Source: Branchiostoma floridae
Taxonomy: Eukaryota; Chordata; Leptocardii; Amphioxiformes; Branchiostomatidae
NCBI RefSeq assembly: GCF_000003815.2
Contig: NC_049996.1
Span: 6,435,731-6,499,730 of the forward strand
Length of the DNA stretch: 64,000 nt
Reading direction: 5' to 3'
Positions within the stretch are counted from its first letter, which is position 1. Each line of letters opens with the position of its first letter. This document shows, piece by piece, positions 8,952-19,319 of the stretch. The notes under the pieces were generated by a model, which worked only from the letters and a program-made list of their open reading frames with translations, was not told the DNA's origin and did no database searches. The translations under genes and the position numbers were made by a program.

Positions 8952-9914
8952 AAGAATGAGGGCGGAGTCGATTGGGTATGAGTTCGTTGATTGATGTTAG
9001 GGTATACGCGAGACTAATATTACAGTGGTGAGTTGCCCTGTTTTTTCTACATGCCCGACATGTACAAAAATGTGTTGCTATGTTAGGTGCTTGCTTTAAG
9101 GATAGTGGCACTAGTCTATAAGTTTGCTTAGGAATACGACTTGTGTATTAATTTCTCGAGTTGCTTGCTATGTTAAGAGATAACGAAGTAAGTTCTTAGT
9201 TCCTTGTATGGCAATTCCCAAGTTATGTTAATTTGTAATAGTACTGTGGTGTGCTGCCCTGTAGGTTCTACATAATTAATGGTTATTGCAATATGTGTTG
9301 CAACATGGGAACCAGCCATAAGGATATTTACTTTAATATTCTGTTAGTAAATAGTCGTTGCTAGATACACCTCAACTAAAGAAGATTATTAGGCATGTAT
9401 GCCCATAGTTTTGTTGTTTTCAAACTAGGATAATCCGTTATATCGCAAGGTATTACCAAGCTCATGGTTCGATAGTACAACTAGAACTACATATGGTTAC
9501 AGTGTTGAATTTGTTCAAGATACAATACTCAATTATATTGTAAGATCTTACCACGTTTGTTGTTAAGGCAGTACAACTAGAACGTCTGTACTTCCTATGG
9601 TTATAGCGTTATAATTTGTTCAAGATACGATACTCTGCTATATCACAAGATCTTACCAAGTCCATTGTTACGGCAGTATAACTAGAACGTTTATACTTCC
9701 TATGGGGATTAAGCGCTGATGTTTTGTTCAGGCTATTATACTCTGTTATATCGCAAGATCTTACCAAGTTCATTGTTATTGTAGTATAACTAGAACGTTT
9801 GTACTTCCTATTGTTATAGCTTTGATGTTTCAAGCTACCTTTACTCGGTTATTTCGCAAAATGTTACCAAGTTATCTTACTATTACTATCCTAGCATAAC
9901 TAGAACGTTTGTAC
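8952..9914 (+). other. Ngaro 3' noncoding region
   Basis: A 960-bp stretch after the recombinase stop. It holds two copies of the hairpin motif (9021-9041 and 9242-9263) and a tandem array (9429-9910). No ORF of note. Confidence 0.7.
9429..9910 (+). repeat. Tandem array of ~100-110-bp units in the Ngaro 3' noncoding region
   Basis: About five diverged units share 'ttatatcgcaagatcttacc' and '(g)tataactagaacgtttgtac'. The second block recurs near 9478, 9576, 9681, 9789 and 9899. The array ends at repeat B copy 2. It is not related in sequence to the 5' array at 4499-4760. Confidence 0.8.
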
Positions 9915-10209
9915 TGGCGGGTAGAAAAAATTGTGACAAATTGTAGATTAGGATATTTCTAGTATGTTAAAAATATTTTAAGAAACAAAATGAGTGAAAA
10001 GATGGTATATGCCAGGTGTAACAATTTGAGCAATGATTTTTTCATTTCGAATCTGAACATAGTATGTATTTGTCATGTTTTATTTTTCATGCCAGTCAAT
10101 TAAAGTTCTAGTACTCGCACCAAAAGATAGCGTGGAGTGATTATGGGTCTTATGTTGATGTTTAATGGCCGATAAGGTAGGCATAAATACATTTTCGTGA
10201 AACGAAAAT
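9915..10209 (+). repeat. Ngaro repeat B, copy 2 (right terminus)
   Basis: Second 295-bp copy of repeat B. It forms the right end of the element, ending in gaaaat; LINE coding sequence resumes at once on the minus strand. Confidence 0.92.
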
Positions 10210-12452
10210 GGTGTTAAGCTCTAATCTTTGATAAGGAATTGGGCCTCTATGGTTTCTTATTGCATTCTTCCATGTAAGAGGTATAGCTTGAAACAGAGTT
10301 ATATATTCAATAATACCATTAGGTCTTGTGTTTAGGTTAAGCTGAGGGTAGTGATCTAGAGATATGAACCTGTCTAAGGGGAAAATGTCTTTTACGAATA
10401 TTCTGTCATTTTTTATCCAGGTTGGGAAGAAAATTGTTTTACCTTGTGACCTTATATATTTGTTGCACCATATTGTTTCTCCCATTATTTCACTTACACT
10501 AGAGGGTTTGTTCTTACCAGCAGAGTGGAAGGATGATATTACCTGTTTATAAAATGTGGGGAATTTACTTATGTCAGGACCATCTTTATCAGAAGTAAAG
10601 TTCATATGCAATAGCAAATTGTCTTGACCAAGGGAGTTTATAAATGTTAACGCAATAACTTTCCATCTTGCGTTGTCATTTGTCACTAATCTTGGTATCC
10701 AGGATGCAAGTAGGGCTTGTCTTTGGAGATCTAAGTTTGTCAGGCCTAATCCTCCCTGCTCAATAGGTTGGCTAACAACATCTCTTTTAATCTTATCTTT
10801 TTTACCATTCCACAGGAAAGTAAACATTTCTTTCTTTACAATGTTTATCACCCAAGGTGGGGTAAGAATCATAGACATGTTATAGATTAATTGTGAAAGG
10901 GCAAGCGATTTTAAGACAGTAACTTTTCCATATAGAGTTAGGTTTCTACCTTTCCAGATTTGAAGTGTGGTTTTCAGTCTTTCTATCTTTTTCTCCCAGT
11001 TTAGCAGTTCACATTCATGGTGTAGGGATGAGTTACAGAAGTATATACCTAGGGATTTTATAGGTGTCTTTGGCCAAGATATACCCAAGGGGGTGTCTTG
11101 TCTGTCAACATAGGATCCAATCCATAAACCTTCACATTTTTTAACATTTAAATTTAGGCTTGAAACACTACAGAAATCTTGAATAAGTTTGAAGGCATTT
11201 TCCATTGATGTAAGGTCAGATACAAACAAGGTAGTATCATCAGCTACCTGTGAGATTTTAATGTCAACAGTTTCATTAGAATGGGTTTTAACTTTAATTC
11301 CTTCCACGTCTTGTGCCTGTCTGATCTTTACAGCCATAATCTCTACTGTGAGGATGAATAAAAGAGCAGATATGGGACAGCCTTGGCGTATGCCTTTCTT
11401 TAAGGGAAAGAAGTCAGATAACCATCCTCTATTACTGATGGTGCTACTAATGTCATTATACATGCATTTTATTGCACTGATAAACGAGGAGCCAAAGTTG
11501 AATTTTTCTAGAACCTTCCACATAAATTTTCTATTCAAAGTGTCAAAAGCTTTAGTAAAATCCAGAAAGATTACTGCTCCAGGGATACTTTGGGTTTTAG
11601 CATATTCAATAACATCATTAATCAGTCTTACATTTTGTCCAATGAATCTACCCTTGATATAAGCTGTTTGGCCATTATTAATCAACTTGTGTAAAACTTT
11701 CTTAAGTCTGTTGGCAAGAACAAAGGCAAATATTTTATATTCAGTGTTGAGAAGGCTAATTGGTCTCCAATTGTCTAGGTTGTGGCGTTCATTTTTTTGT
11801 GTATTAACCTTAGCATTGCACGTCTTTGCAAAACAGACATTTTACCTTCTATCAATGTTTCCTGGATAGAATTATAAACTAGGTCTCCTATATAGGGCCA
11901 AAACATCTTAAAAAATTCTGAGGGAATGCCATTAAGGCCAGGGCTTTTGTTTTCTTTCATAGAGAAAAGGGCATCCTTACATTCATCTTTAGTAATTGGT
12001 TTATCTAAGAATTCTCTGTCAGTTTGGCTCAAGATATTTTCTAACTGTACACTTTCTAAGTACTGATCTATGTCTATATCACTTATATTGTCTTCCTGGT
12101 ATAGTTGTTCATAGTATTCCTTACATTCACTAAGAATATCTGAGTCTCTACTAATCTCTCTCCCATCAATGGATAACAAGTTAATATCCTTGTCACTTCC
12201 TCTTTTCTTTTCCAAGTTTAAGAAGAACTTAGTAGGTTTTCCCCCCTCTTCTCTCCATTTGGTTCTAGCTCTTACATATGCTCCATGTGATTTTTTCATA
12301 TAAAGGTCTTCTAATCTAGATTGTGCTTGCTTGTAGCTAAGTACTAGTATATGGTCATTAGTGGGATTATTATCTATTTCACTTTGAAGGGAAGATAGTT
12401 TTTTTCTCTAACCTCTCTATCTGTTCTCTGCTTTCTCTGGCTTTCTTGGCTC
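10210..12452 (-). pseudogene. LINE ORF2: endonuclease-RT linker and reverse transcriptase
   Basis: Minus-strand ORF2 of the L1/Tx1-like LINE. From 12452 it encodes a Lys/Arg/Glu-rich helical linker (YGAKKARESREQ). RT block 1 follows (SPGLNGIPSEFF, RLIHKK), then NWRPISLLN, then the catalytic core. In the core, motif A is FLDFTKAFDTLN, GIRQGCPISALLF follows, and the catalytic pair sits in VADDTTLFV. The RT thumb region runs up to 10210, where the Ngaro is inserted. Two homopolymer frameshifts are visible: seven T at 12399-12405 (one too many) and seven T at 11792-11798 (one too few). Apart from these, long frames remain open, so the copy is fairly young. Confidence 0.9.
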
Positions 12453-12605
12453 CATATTTACAGGTTTGCGATATTGCGATAGCAAAACCTGTATTGTTTT
12501 TGCTTCCAAAATTTTGTTTCCAAACATGGGCGCCGCCATTTTGTTTTGCGGTGTATGACGGGAAGTGTGACGCAAGTCTGGATTTGACGTAATAGTTAAT
12601 GAGCA

Positions 12606-12815
12606 GAGAATGATGAGATGACGTGGAAATGTCGGAAACAGTGGGAAACTGTGGGACGGCAAGAGCCACAAGCATGAATGATTAGTTTGTTATTAAATTG
12701 TAAGAAGTGATGGGATGGGATGGTGTGGAAATGTGATCTTGTGGTCTTGTCGGTAACAGTCGGAAACTGTGAGGACGGGCAAGAGCCACAAGCATGAAGG
12801 ATTAGTTTATTGTGT
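12606..12815. repeat. Two-copy tandem duplication inside the TIR insertion
   Basis: The segment with 'gtggaaatgt', 'cggaaac' and 'caagagccacaagcatgaa' occurs at 12606-12690 and again at 12715-12815 with moderate divergence. Confidence 0.7.
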
Positions 12816-13019
12816 GAGTTTATTGGAATCATACCATGTATGTAGTTGGGGATGAGATTGCTGCTATATGTATGGTAGCAAGGTATCGATATATAGCTAA
12901 AGGTAAATACATGTACAAATGAAACAGCGACAATTGCAGTGCTTTTTATTGACAGATAACAGTCATATATGTTGAGAAACAGAGATTTGTGAAATAGTAG
13001 TAATAACATTGTTATAGAA

Positions 13020-13330
13020 TACTGTTATATATTGTATGTAAATAAAGGTATATATGTAGATATAAATAAAGGTATATATGTGAACAAAATAGTTAGAATA
13101 GTTAATATCATGATAGATAACTGATATATTGTACTGTTACAATATTGTATATAAATAAAGGTATACATGTTAACAAAACAAACAGGGCTAATATTGATAA
13201 ATGATATAGTGCATATCGTCAGTTATATATGGTGAGGTTGAGAAATAGATTTGTGAAATAGTAGTAATAACATTGTTTATAAATAAAGGTATACATGTCG
13301 ATATAAAAAAAGGTATCACATATGTTAACA
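13020..13330. repeat. A/T-rich degenerate tandem repeats around 'aataaaggtatatatgt'
   Basis: The sequence 'aataaaggtata(t/c)atgt' recurs at least five times between 13040 and 13320 with 'gatatt' and 'gtagtaataacattgtt' blocks between. No gene is seen. Confidence 0.6.
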
Positions 13331-16206
13331 AAAGAAAGAGGGGTAATATAAAAGAATAGTTATAATATTATGATAGTTTCAAGTTGAATTAATCAAGTCA
13401 GAGTTACCTCCCATCAAGGAGGCGGAAAAACTTGGGACCTCTTTGCTCTCATGGATAAGTAGATAGTGTGAAAGAGAATTCACTGGTCAATGGAATCTGT
13501 TCATGGCGTTTTATGGCATCTGTGGCACCAAGAAGTGCTTATATTAGAGGGTGGTCGTCTCAAAAACAAAAGACTGTAGATGTACCGTGTTAAAAACTGC
13601 ACATCTGCAGTATAGAATATGAAAAACAGATGTAATGGTTACATATACAATCTTCTGTGGAAAACAGAAGGGTGTACATGTACAAACCTGTGAGGAAAAA
13701 GGAATGCTGTACATGTATAGTCTTGAACATACCAAACAGATGGATGCTCATATCCATTGACTCGGACTTCTGTGTTACCAGAAGTATGTTCAGTGTTCTG
13801 CCTTATGTGTGTAAAACATGCCTATGTTCAATCTTTTACGTGAAACAGAAAGGTTCAGTCTTCATGTGCAAACATCTGTGAATAACATGGTCAGTGGGCT
13901 GGGAAGAGGGTAATTCACACATTCCCTTCCAAGTACAGGAAATTGAGTCTTACATCTTACAAAGAGTCACCAGTGCCCACGAAAGAAAATCAATCTAAAG
14001 ATACAAGACCCAAACAAAAGATCCAGCTTTGCAGCTTGTTTTATGGGGGTAATAAAAGTTTTTATGGGGGAAGATGACAAAAACACATACATATGTTTCT
14101 AAATTCTTTGAAATAAAGAGACATTTGTACCGTTACTTTCCCAATGTTTCCAACATGTATAAAAATAGGTTCAAACACGTTCAAATTTTCATTTTCAATT
14201 GTTTGAACAATTCAGACTTTAGTCACTGAAAAGTGATGATTCAAACCACATTCCAGCACGCGCCAAATACATTCGAGGGGAGACGATCCCTGTCGCACGC
14301 AAAATTACATATACAAATTTGAACAGCGCATGCTCATGGCATTTCTACCATATCATATTCTGGGACCGTTGAAGTAGGACAGGCTTTCTACTGCCTGTGC
14401 CCTCAATGTGTACTCCTGACATTGCAGAAGAATCGCTTGTCAGCATGCAGCTTTGCTCTCGGCCTGGTATTCTTCTTCGGGCGACACTGTTCCGGGTGTT
14501 GTATCGCTCCCCTCGGCACCGTTGTTGCACACACACAGAAAAGACGTCAGACCTGTTTTCGCCAAAAAGACAGCATTTTTCAAAAATAGAATTATGACGA
14601 TTGTTCACCACGTGGGGCAAACAACATTTGGTATCATAAGCAGGCCTGAAAGTCATACTTTACGCCAGAGGAACGCAAAATCGACTTAATTTGTGGAAAA
14701 AATAATCACAGATGAACAAATAAATTAACCATTTAGAATCCAGTAACTGAGTGTTGCGCCCCTTCATGTAGACCCATGGGGTGTGATGCTTGATGGGCTC
14801 CTGTGGAATAATTGCTGAAGTTCCAGGTCAATTTGGGGGTCAAATAAAAAAGAATTCAGTTAATTAGGATGTAAAATGATGAACAACTTTCACACACATA
14901 CACGCTACAAACATTGTTTTTAGAATTGGACCTAGATATCCTAAAAGCGCCCCAATTTTAAAGGCATATTTTCAAGTCTAAAGTATGGCTTTCAATGGGA
15001 TGATTGACGAATTTCAAAGCCCATTTGTAACCAAAAGCAAGTGGAAAATAAAGTCATTAAGGATATAAGTTGTCCAACAAGGCTCCAGAAATACATTCCA
15101 AACGTAATTTTAGATCAACAAAATATTTCTTAAGATCGCCTCAGTTGAAGTTTGTCCAATGGTTTTTCGCAATATAATAGGAACACCTGGCTGTACTCTA
15201 ATTATAACTTGGAGTGTACTCGGAATGTTTCCTTGTTACCTTGTCCAAGTTCATGTCAGTTGGCTAATACAACTATGGGAATCAGAAATATTATTAGCAG
15301 AACCAGAACATGCTCCTTTGGAGTAAATTATGGCTTTAAAAATTCATTTGCACGGATACAATTTCAAAATTTGCTAGAGCGTCCGCCTGTATATGAGAGT
15401 TATGCAAGTTGGTAGACCACCCAGGCTTTTCCATAAACCTGAGCTCCAATGAAATAACACTATTCTAAAATCGGGCGAATTGATTATAGGTAGATCTGTG
15501 TATTAACGAACAGTAAGAAAATTACAGGCTAAGCTATCATGACAGAGTAGAGTAGAGTAGAGCTTTTCGGTTGGGTAGCAGCTGTGTGTTCAGAAGACGA
15601 TCATGTATGTCGTCACCTTTGTCGTTCTTCTCCTTTGTTGGAAGCACTCAGGTCCTTCCAGCAGCGTCCCTGGAACTGGCTGCTGCGAAACTTCCCCTGC
15701 AGTTTTATAGGTTTTTCAGGGTGAGACCATTTCTCCATAGGAGGCAGTTTACAAGAGAAATGTAGAAATACTTTAAGCAGGAATTAATCAAAAATGCAAA
15801 TAACTGTTCTCTTAAGAAAATAACATACATGCAGTTTTACAGACAGTAACAGGGTCAGGGGCCATTCTGGCAAACGAAACAAAACAGTTGATTCTTTCTC
15901 CTGAAAAACAGTGTCACCACTCCATAAAATAACATGGGTGGTGCCGTCAAATTGAAGAAAACAGTTTGATTCTGAGCTACATTTTGTATATGGAAAACAG
16001 TGGCACCTCTTCAGAAAATAATGAAACAGAACAGCCTGGCTCTCTCTTCTACAAACAGTAGAGAGAACAACAAGCTGAAACAACAAACAAAAAAGATCAA
16101 CTCACAGTTCATGATCAGAAATCCCAGTAAAAATCCATCTGTATTGCTAAAGTTTAGTCTTTCGGGCAGTTTCGATGTCCGTTCCGAACGTGTCACATAG
16201 AGGCCG

Positions 16207-16277
16207 GCAGCCGTTGCTTCTTTACTCGTTGTCTCTGTGAACGATGTTGTCTCGCTATCTGACGATTCTGCTGTCAT
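16207..16277 (-). other. Short open frame with ATG near the right end of the TIR insertion, unknown
   Basis: A minus-strand ATG at 16277 starts a Ser/Thr/Glu-rich peptide (MTAESSDSETTSF...), followed by a basic segment. It could be the first exon of a lost transposon protein. I do not recognise it and cannot show that it is expressed. Confidence 0.2.
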
Positions 16278-16499
16278 TGTTTCTGCCGTCGATGGTGCTG
16301 GATTATTGCCGTGTTTATGACATCCGGTTCAACTTTCATCACATTTCCCTCTGCATTTCTGAACGTTACTTCCCGGCAGGGTTACTGATACTTCGTGGAC
16401 GGCTTGCCTCTTCTCCAGTCTGATGAGGACTTAAAGTCCCCTAGTTCTGGTGAAATTTACACCCACATAACTTACACTCACAGCAAACCTGTTCATATT

Positions 16500-17425
16500 G
16501 GTAATACCAATATATTAACTCTAGTGTTTTGAAAACTCAGTTACTTTAATCATACATAAATCTAGTTTATCTCTATTTGATGTAGTGGTCTTAATACTCT
16601 CTTGTTGAATTAAGTTACAGATTTTCTCAAAGTATTCTTTGTCTCTTAATAAATCTACATTTAATTTAAAAGTTCCAGGGCCTCTGGCACAGTTATGGAA
16701 TTTGAGTTTTAGAAATATAGCTTGGTGGTCAGTAAGTATTGCAGGTCTTATATCACATTTGCCAATTTTTCCTACAAGGGTCTTGTGAATTAGCCAAAAG
16801 TCTAGTCTACAGGCTACATTTTTTGTAAGATTACGCCAAGTAAACTGTCGGGTGGTGGGGTTAACTAACCTATAGGCATCACATTTCTAATCTAGAACAT
16901 AGCTTTTTCACAACTTTAGCAGACCTTTCTGCAGTATCTAGTCTACCTCCCTTTTTATCAAATTCAGGATTCAATACACAATTTATATCTCCACCACAAA
17001 TTAGGTTAGTGGGGTCTAAGCTACTTAACCAATCTGACAGTTTCATAATAAAGGTATTTCTTTCTTTAACTCTATTTGGGGCATAAATGTTAACTAAGCA
17101 AAACTCTGTATCATCAATGGTGCATTTCAGTAGAAGGGTTCTTCCATTATTGTCTAGGTACTTACAGTCTACTAACATAAAATTGGCTGAAGGCTTAATC
17201 AATATTGCTACCCCCCTGCTACAATTAGATCCGAAGGCTTGAAAACAAGGGCCTTGCCATTCTCTAGATAAAACATCTCTTGTCTCTGCAGTGAAATGCG
17301 TTTCTTGAAGGAAAACTATGTCAGCCTTTTGGTTTTTTACATATGATAACAATGACCTTCTTTTGTTTTTTTCAAGCAGTCCACGGACATTTAGTGATAG
17401 TAAAGATATATCGTTGGAACTAATA
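16500..17425 (-). pseudogene. LINE ORF2: AP-like endonuclease domain
   Basis: The minus strand encodes the N-terminal exonuclease-endonuclease-phosphatase fold that nicks the target in L1/Tx1-like LINEs. Visible motifs are SLNVRGL near the start (Asn), FLQETHF (catalytic Glu), LVNIYAPN, GGDINCVLN (Asp-x-Asn), RLDFWLI and LTDHQAIF (catalytic Asp-His). There is a small frameshift near 16876 and another near 16530. The domain continues into the linker at 12452 once the TIR insertion is taken out. Sequence upstream of 17425 is the right target-site duplication, so ORF1 is absent. Confidence 0.88.
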
Positions 17426-17444
17426 TAGGGCTACATACATACAT
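17426..17444. repeat. Right target-site duplication of the L1/Tx1-like LINE
   Basis: Identical to 1213-1231. The LINE 5' end (minus orientation) stops directly at it. Confidence 0.85.
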
Positions 17445-17884
17445 ATTCATAGGTAGGGCTAAACCTGCAGACATTACAACACAGCCCAGATCAGTGGGAT
17501 CAGGCCAGGGGGAAGCGATACACTGCCGTCACAATCAGAAATTCCAAAATAGAAAAGGAAATGCAACTATGCATTTTACTTAAAAATTGCAAAAAATCCC
17601 AAAATTGTAAGGTACGAGAAAATCAAGGCTGGGGACTTTTGGGGTGTTCAGTCTGGGGATTCATTTTTCTGAAATTGGGCGTGGCCCCATAATAATTGAT
17701 GACGTCTTCATGACGTCATAAAAATCTGCATAAATTACCGGGTTGCATTAAGACACTTTATGACAAAAACTTAGAGTCCAGACTTAAAACTGCAACATGT
17801 ACTTTCTGAACACCCCTAAAGTCCTCAGCCTCTGAAGTGAGATAATTACTGGCTCGGAGAAGTTAACCGACTTTCATAGCTGCA
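17445..17884. other. Unassigned noncoding DNA
   Basis: No gene is seen. It contains 'gacgtcttcatgacgtcat', a short palindromic CRE-like stretch near 17701, probably by chance or repeat-derived. Confidence 0.4.
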
Positions 17885-18545
17885 GATTTGGCAATGGATT
17901 CTATGTAACTTCTTCATGAGAAGTCTTTGGAGAGGGTCAGACTGAGCAGGCGAAAGAAGTCACCCTCTTGTAGCACATCTCCATTCATAAATATGGGTGA
18001 GAGAAAAGGTTCCCGATATCTATTAACGGAAAGGAGCTTGGTCTTTGAAGAGTTGAATGCAACTAGCCATTTGTCCCCCAATCCACAACCAAGCGAAGTT
18101 CCAATTTCTAAATTAGCTGCCATTTCTGTCTTGACTAATCTGGATTATGGACCGTTGGAACAAGAATAAAGGGTGGAGTCATCGGCGTAGATAGCAAGTT
18201 CACAGAGAATATGGTCAGGCAAGTCGTTCATGGATATGAGAATGAGCGTTGGTGCAAGAACTGCGCCCTGAGGTATCCAGGCGTTAAGTGAATAGGATGA
18301 GGATGACTGACCATCAAGGACGACGTTTATCTCTCTGTCAGAGAGAACAGATGAGAGTATGTTGGCCATAGGGCCCCTTATACTGTAGGAAACTAGTTTT
18401 CTGAGGAGCCCAGCGTGCTATACTATATCCAAGGCCTTGGATATGTCAAGAGTAACGAACCGGGCATTTAGAGCTCTATCAACTTTTTCTGAAATGACAG
18501 TGAGAAGGTTATCCGTTGATCTACCTGGTCAAAAGCCATACTGAG
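17885..18545 (-). pseudogene. Decayed LINE reverse transcriptase fragment
   Basis: Minus-strand pieces of a non-LTR RT: a degenerate VTLDISKALD (motif A), IPQGAVLAPTLILISMNDLPD, then IYADDSTLY with the catalytic Asp pair, then a thumb region. Stops and shifts interrupt it. The motif spacing fits the Jockey/CR1/RTE side of LINE RTs rather than the L1/Tx1 copy next door. Confidence 0.75.
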
Positions 18546-18589
18546 ACTCAAAGAGGAGCTCTAAAGACTCCAGATGTGTCAAAAAAGCT

Positions 18590-19125
18590 AACGTCACGTT
18601 TCCACAAAGGTGCCCGGACGGGTATGTTAGGGGCTGATTTTTGCACTTTCGGGCGGGACCCGGTAAGACCCCCGGCGGCTGCCGGGATATTTTGGGGTTC
18701 GGGCGGGGCCCCGCTTATTTTCAAGTCTGACTTAAAATCAACCAAAGGCCCTGGTAGGAAAATACGCAGAATGTAAGCCGTCAACTAATCGTGAACACAT
18801 CGACAGGGCCCTCGGCGGTACCCGCCCGGACAGAGGCCCAACCCTCTTACATTACAAACATTTGCACCCATTGAGTCACCCAGGGACACCGCTAGGGCAA
18901 CGGCCGGATCCCTCGGTCACTAAACAAGACAATTTTGGCCATGGTCACGTTTCCGCATTGGGACCCAGGCGGGTAATTTACGGGCTTTTTTTGGCACTTC
19001 TGATCGGGGTCCTGTGGGTCTCCCAGCGGCTGCCGGGTTATTTTTGGTCTCGGGCGGGGCCCTGGTTGGAGTCGGACTTAAAATGAACCAGGGGCCCGGC
19101 GGGAAAAACATCAGGGAAATATCAG
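18590..19125. repeat. GC-rich dispersed repeat, two diverged direct copies
   Basis: Segments at about 18590-18775 and 18945-19120 share 'acgtttcc', 'cggctgccggg', 'tcgggcggggcc' and 'gacttaaaat' in order. The Gly/Pro-rich open frames here come from GC-rich composition. Related GC-rich sequence is also near 20640-20945, 28785-28850, 34300-34445 and 36840-36980. Confidence 0.65.
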
Positions 19126-19319
19126 TAGTAAAAAAACTCACTGTCTACTCTTCTCAATGGAAGGTCGCACATAAGCAGGTGCTCCATGCGCATAAAGGAC
19201 TTAAAGTCGCAATGATGTCCTAGCATTAGCTCGTTCATCAGCGTATCGTAGAACCCAAACATAGGTCAGCGCCTTAACCAGAGCCGAACCCACCACCATC
19301 TTCTCTGGCGCTGCCGTTT

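Larger units (their letters stand above)
2178..10209 (+). mobile_element. Ngaro-type tyrosine-recombinase retrotransposon with SGNH ORF
   Basis: The element is 8,032 bp, has no target-site duplication, and is bounded by a shared AAAT (2174-2177 at left, 10206-10209 at right; the same AAAT is at the internal junction 3801-3804). It has split direct repeats: A (2178-2485 and 3805-4112) and B (3510-3804 and 9915-10209). Between A1 and B1 lies an SGNH-hydrolase ORF. Between A2 and B2 lie gag, RT/RNase H and tyrosine recombinase. Split direct repeats plus RT plus a tyrosine recombinase without an integrase or a DNA methylase define the Ngaro group of DIRS-like elements. The repeat copies look identical by eye, which suggests a young insertion. 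One extra T breaks the RT frame. Confidence 0.9.
12459..16493. mobile_element. ~4.03-kb insertion with short terminal inverted repeats, class unknown
   Basis: The insert begins 'tacaggtttgc' (12459-12469) and ends 'gcaaacctgtt' (16483-16493), inverted apart from the terminal base. It is flanked by catatt on both sides (12453-12458 and 16494-16499), a 6-bp target-site duplication. It interrupts the LINE ORF2 linker: deleting the insert and one catatt rejoins the linker apart from one base. I recognise no transposase. A 10-bp inverted copy of the end lies close to the left end (near 12483-12493). The interior holds local duplications (for example 12606-12690 and 12715-12815) and A/T-rich tandem stretches. 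It is probably a non-autonomous DNA transposon, possibly composite. Confidence 0.6.
1232..17425 (-). mobile_element. L1/Tx1-like LINE, minus strand, split by two nested insertions
   Basis: Read on the minus strand, the pieces are: endonuclease (17425 down to about 16500), linker plus reverse transcriptase (12458 down to 10210), C-terminal domain (2177 down to 1526), and 3' region (1525 down to 1232). All are in the right order and share one 19-bp target-site duplication. The 8.03-kb Ngaro element at 2178-10209 and the ~4.03-kb TIR insertion at 12459-16493 interrupt it. Without them the LINE is about 4.1 kb and begins at the start of the endonuclease, so ORF1 and the 5' UTR are missing (5' truncation). 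Several single-base frameshifts make it a dead copy. The clade call rests on the RT motifs and the CCHC-like C-terminus. Confidence 0.85.

Noticed and set aside
12379-13009. Three overlapping minus-strand frames of 84-137 codons
   Set aside because: Only the last ~25 codons of one frame (below 12453) are LINE linker. The rest lies in the TIR insertion and has no motif.
14345-14689. Overlapping frames of 66-103 codons on both strands
   Set aside because: No motif, no splice logic, inside the TIR insertion; probably chance.
17695-17725. CRE-like regulatory site (tgacgtca-type repeats)
   Set aside because: tgacgtcat also occurs in dispersed repeats at 38155 and 50460 in this window, so it is not evidence for a promoter.
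18516-19223. Gly/Pro-rich frames on both strands
   Set aside because: They follow from GC-rich dispersed repeats and are present in both strands and several frames.
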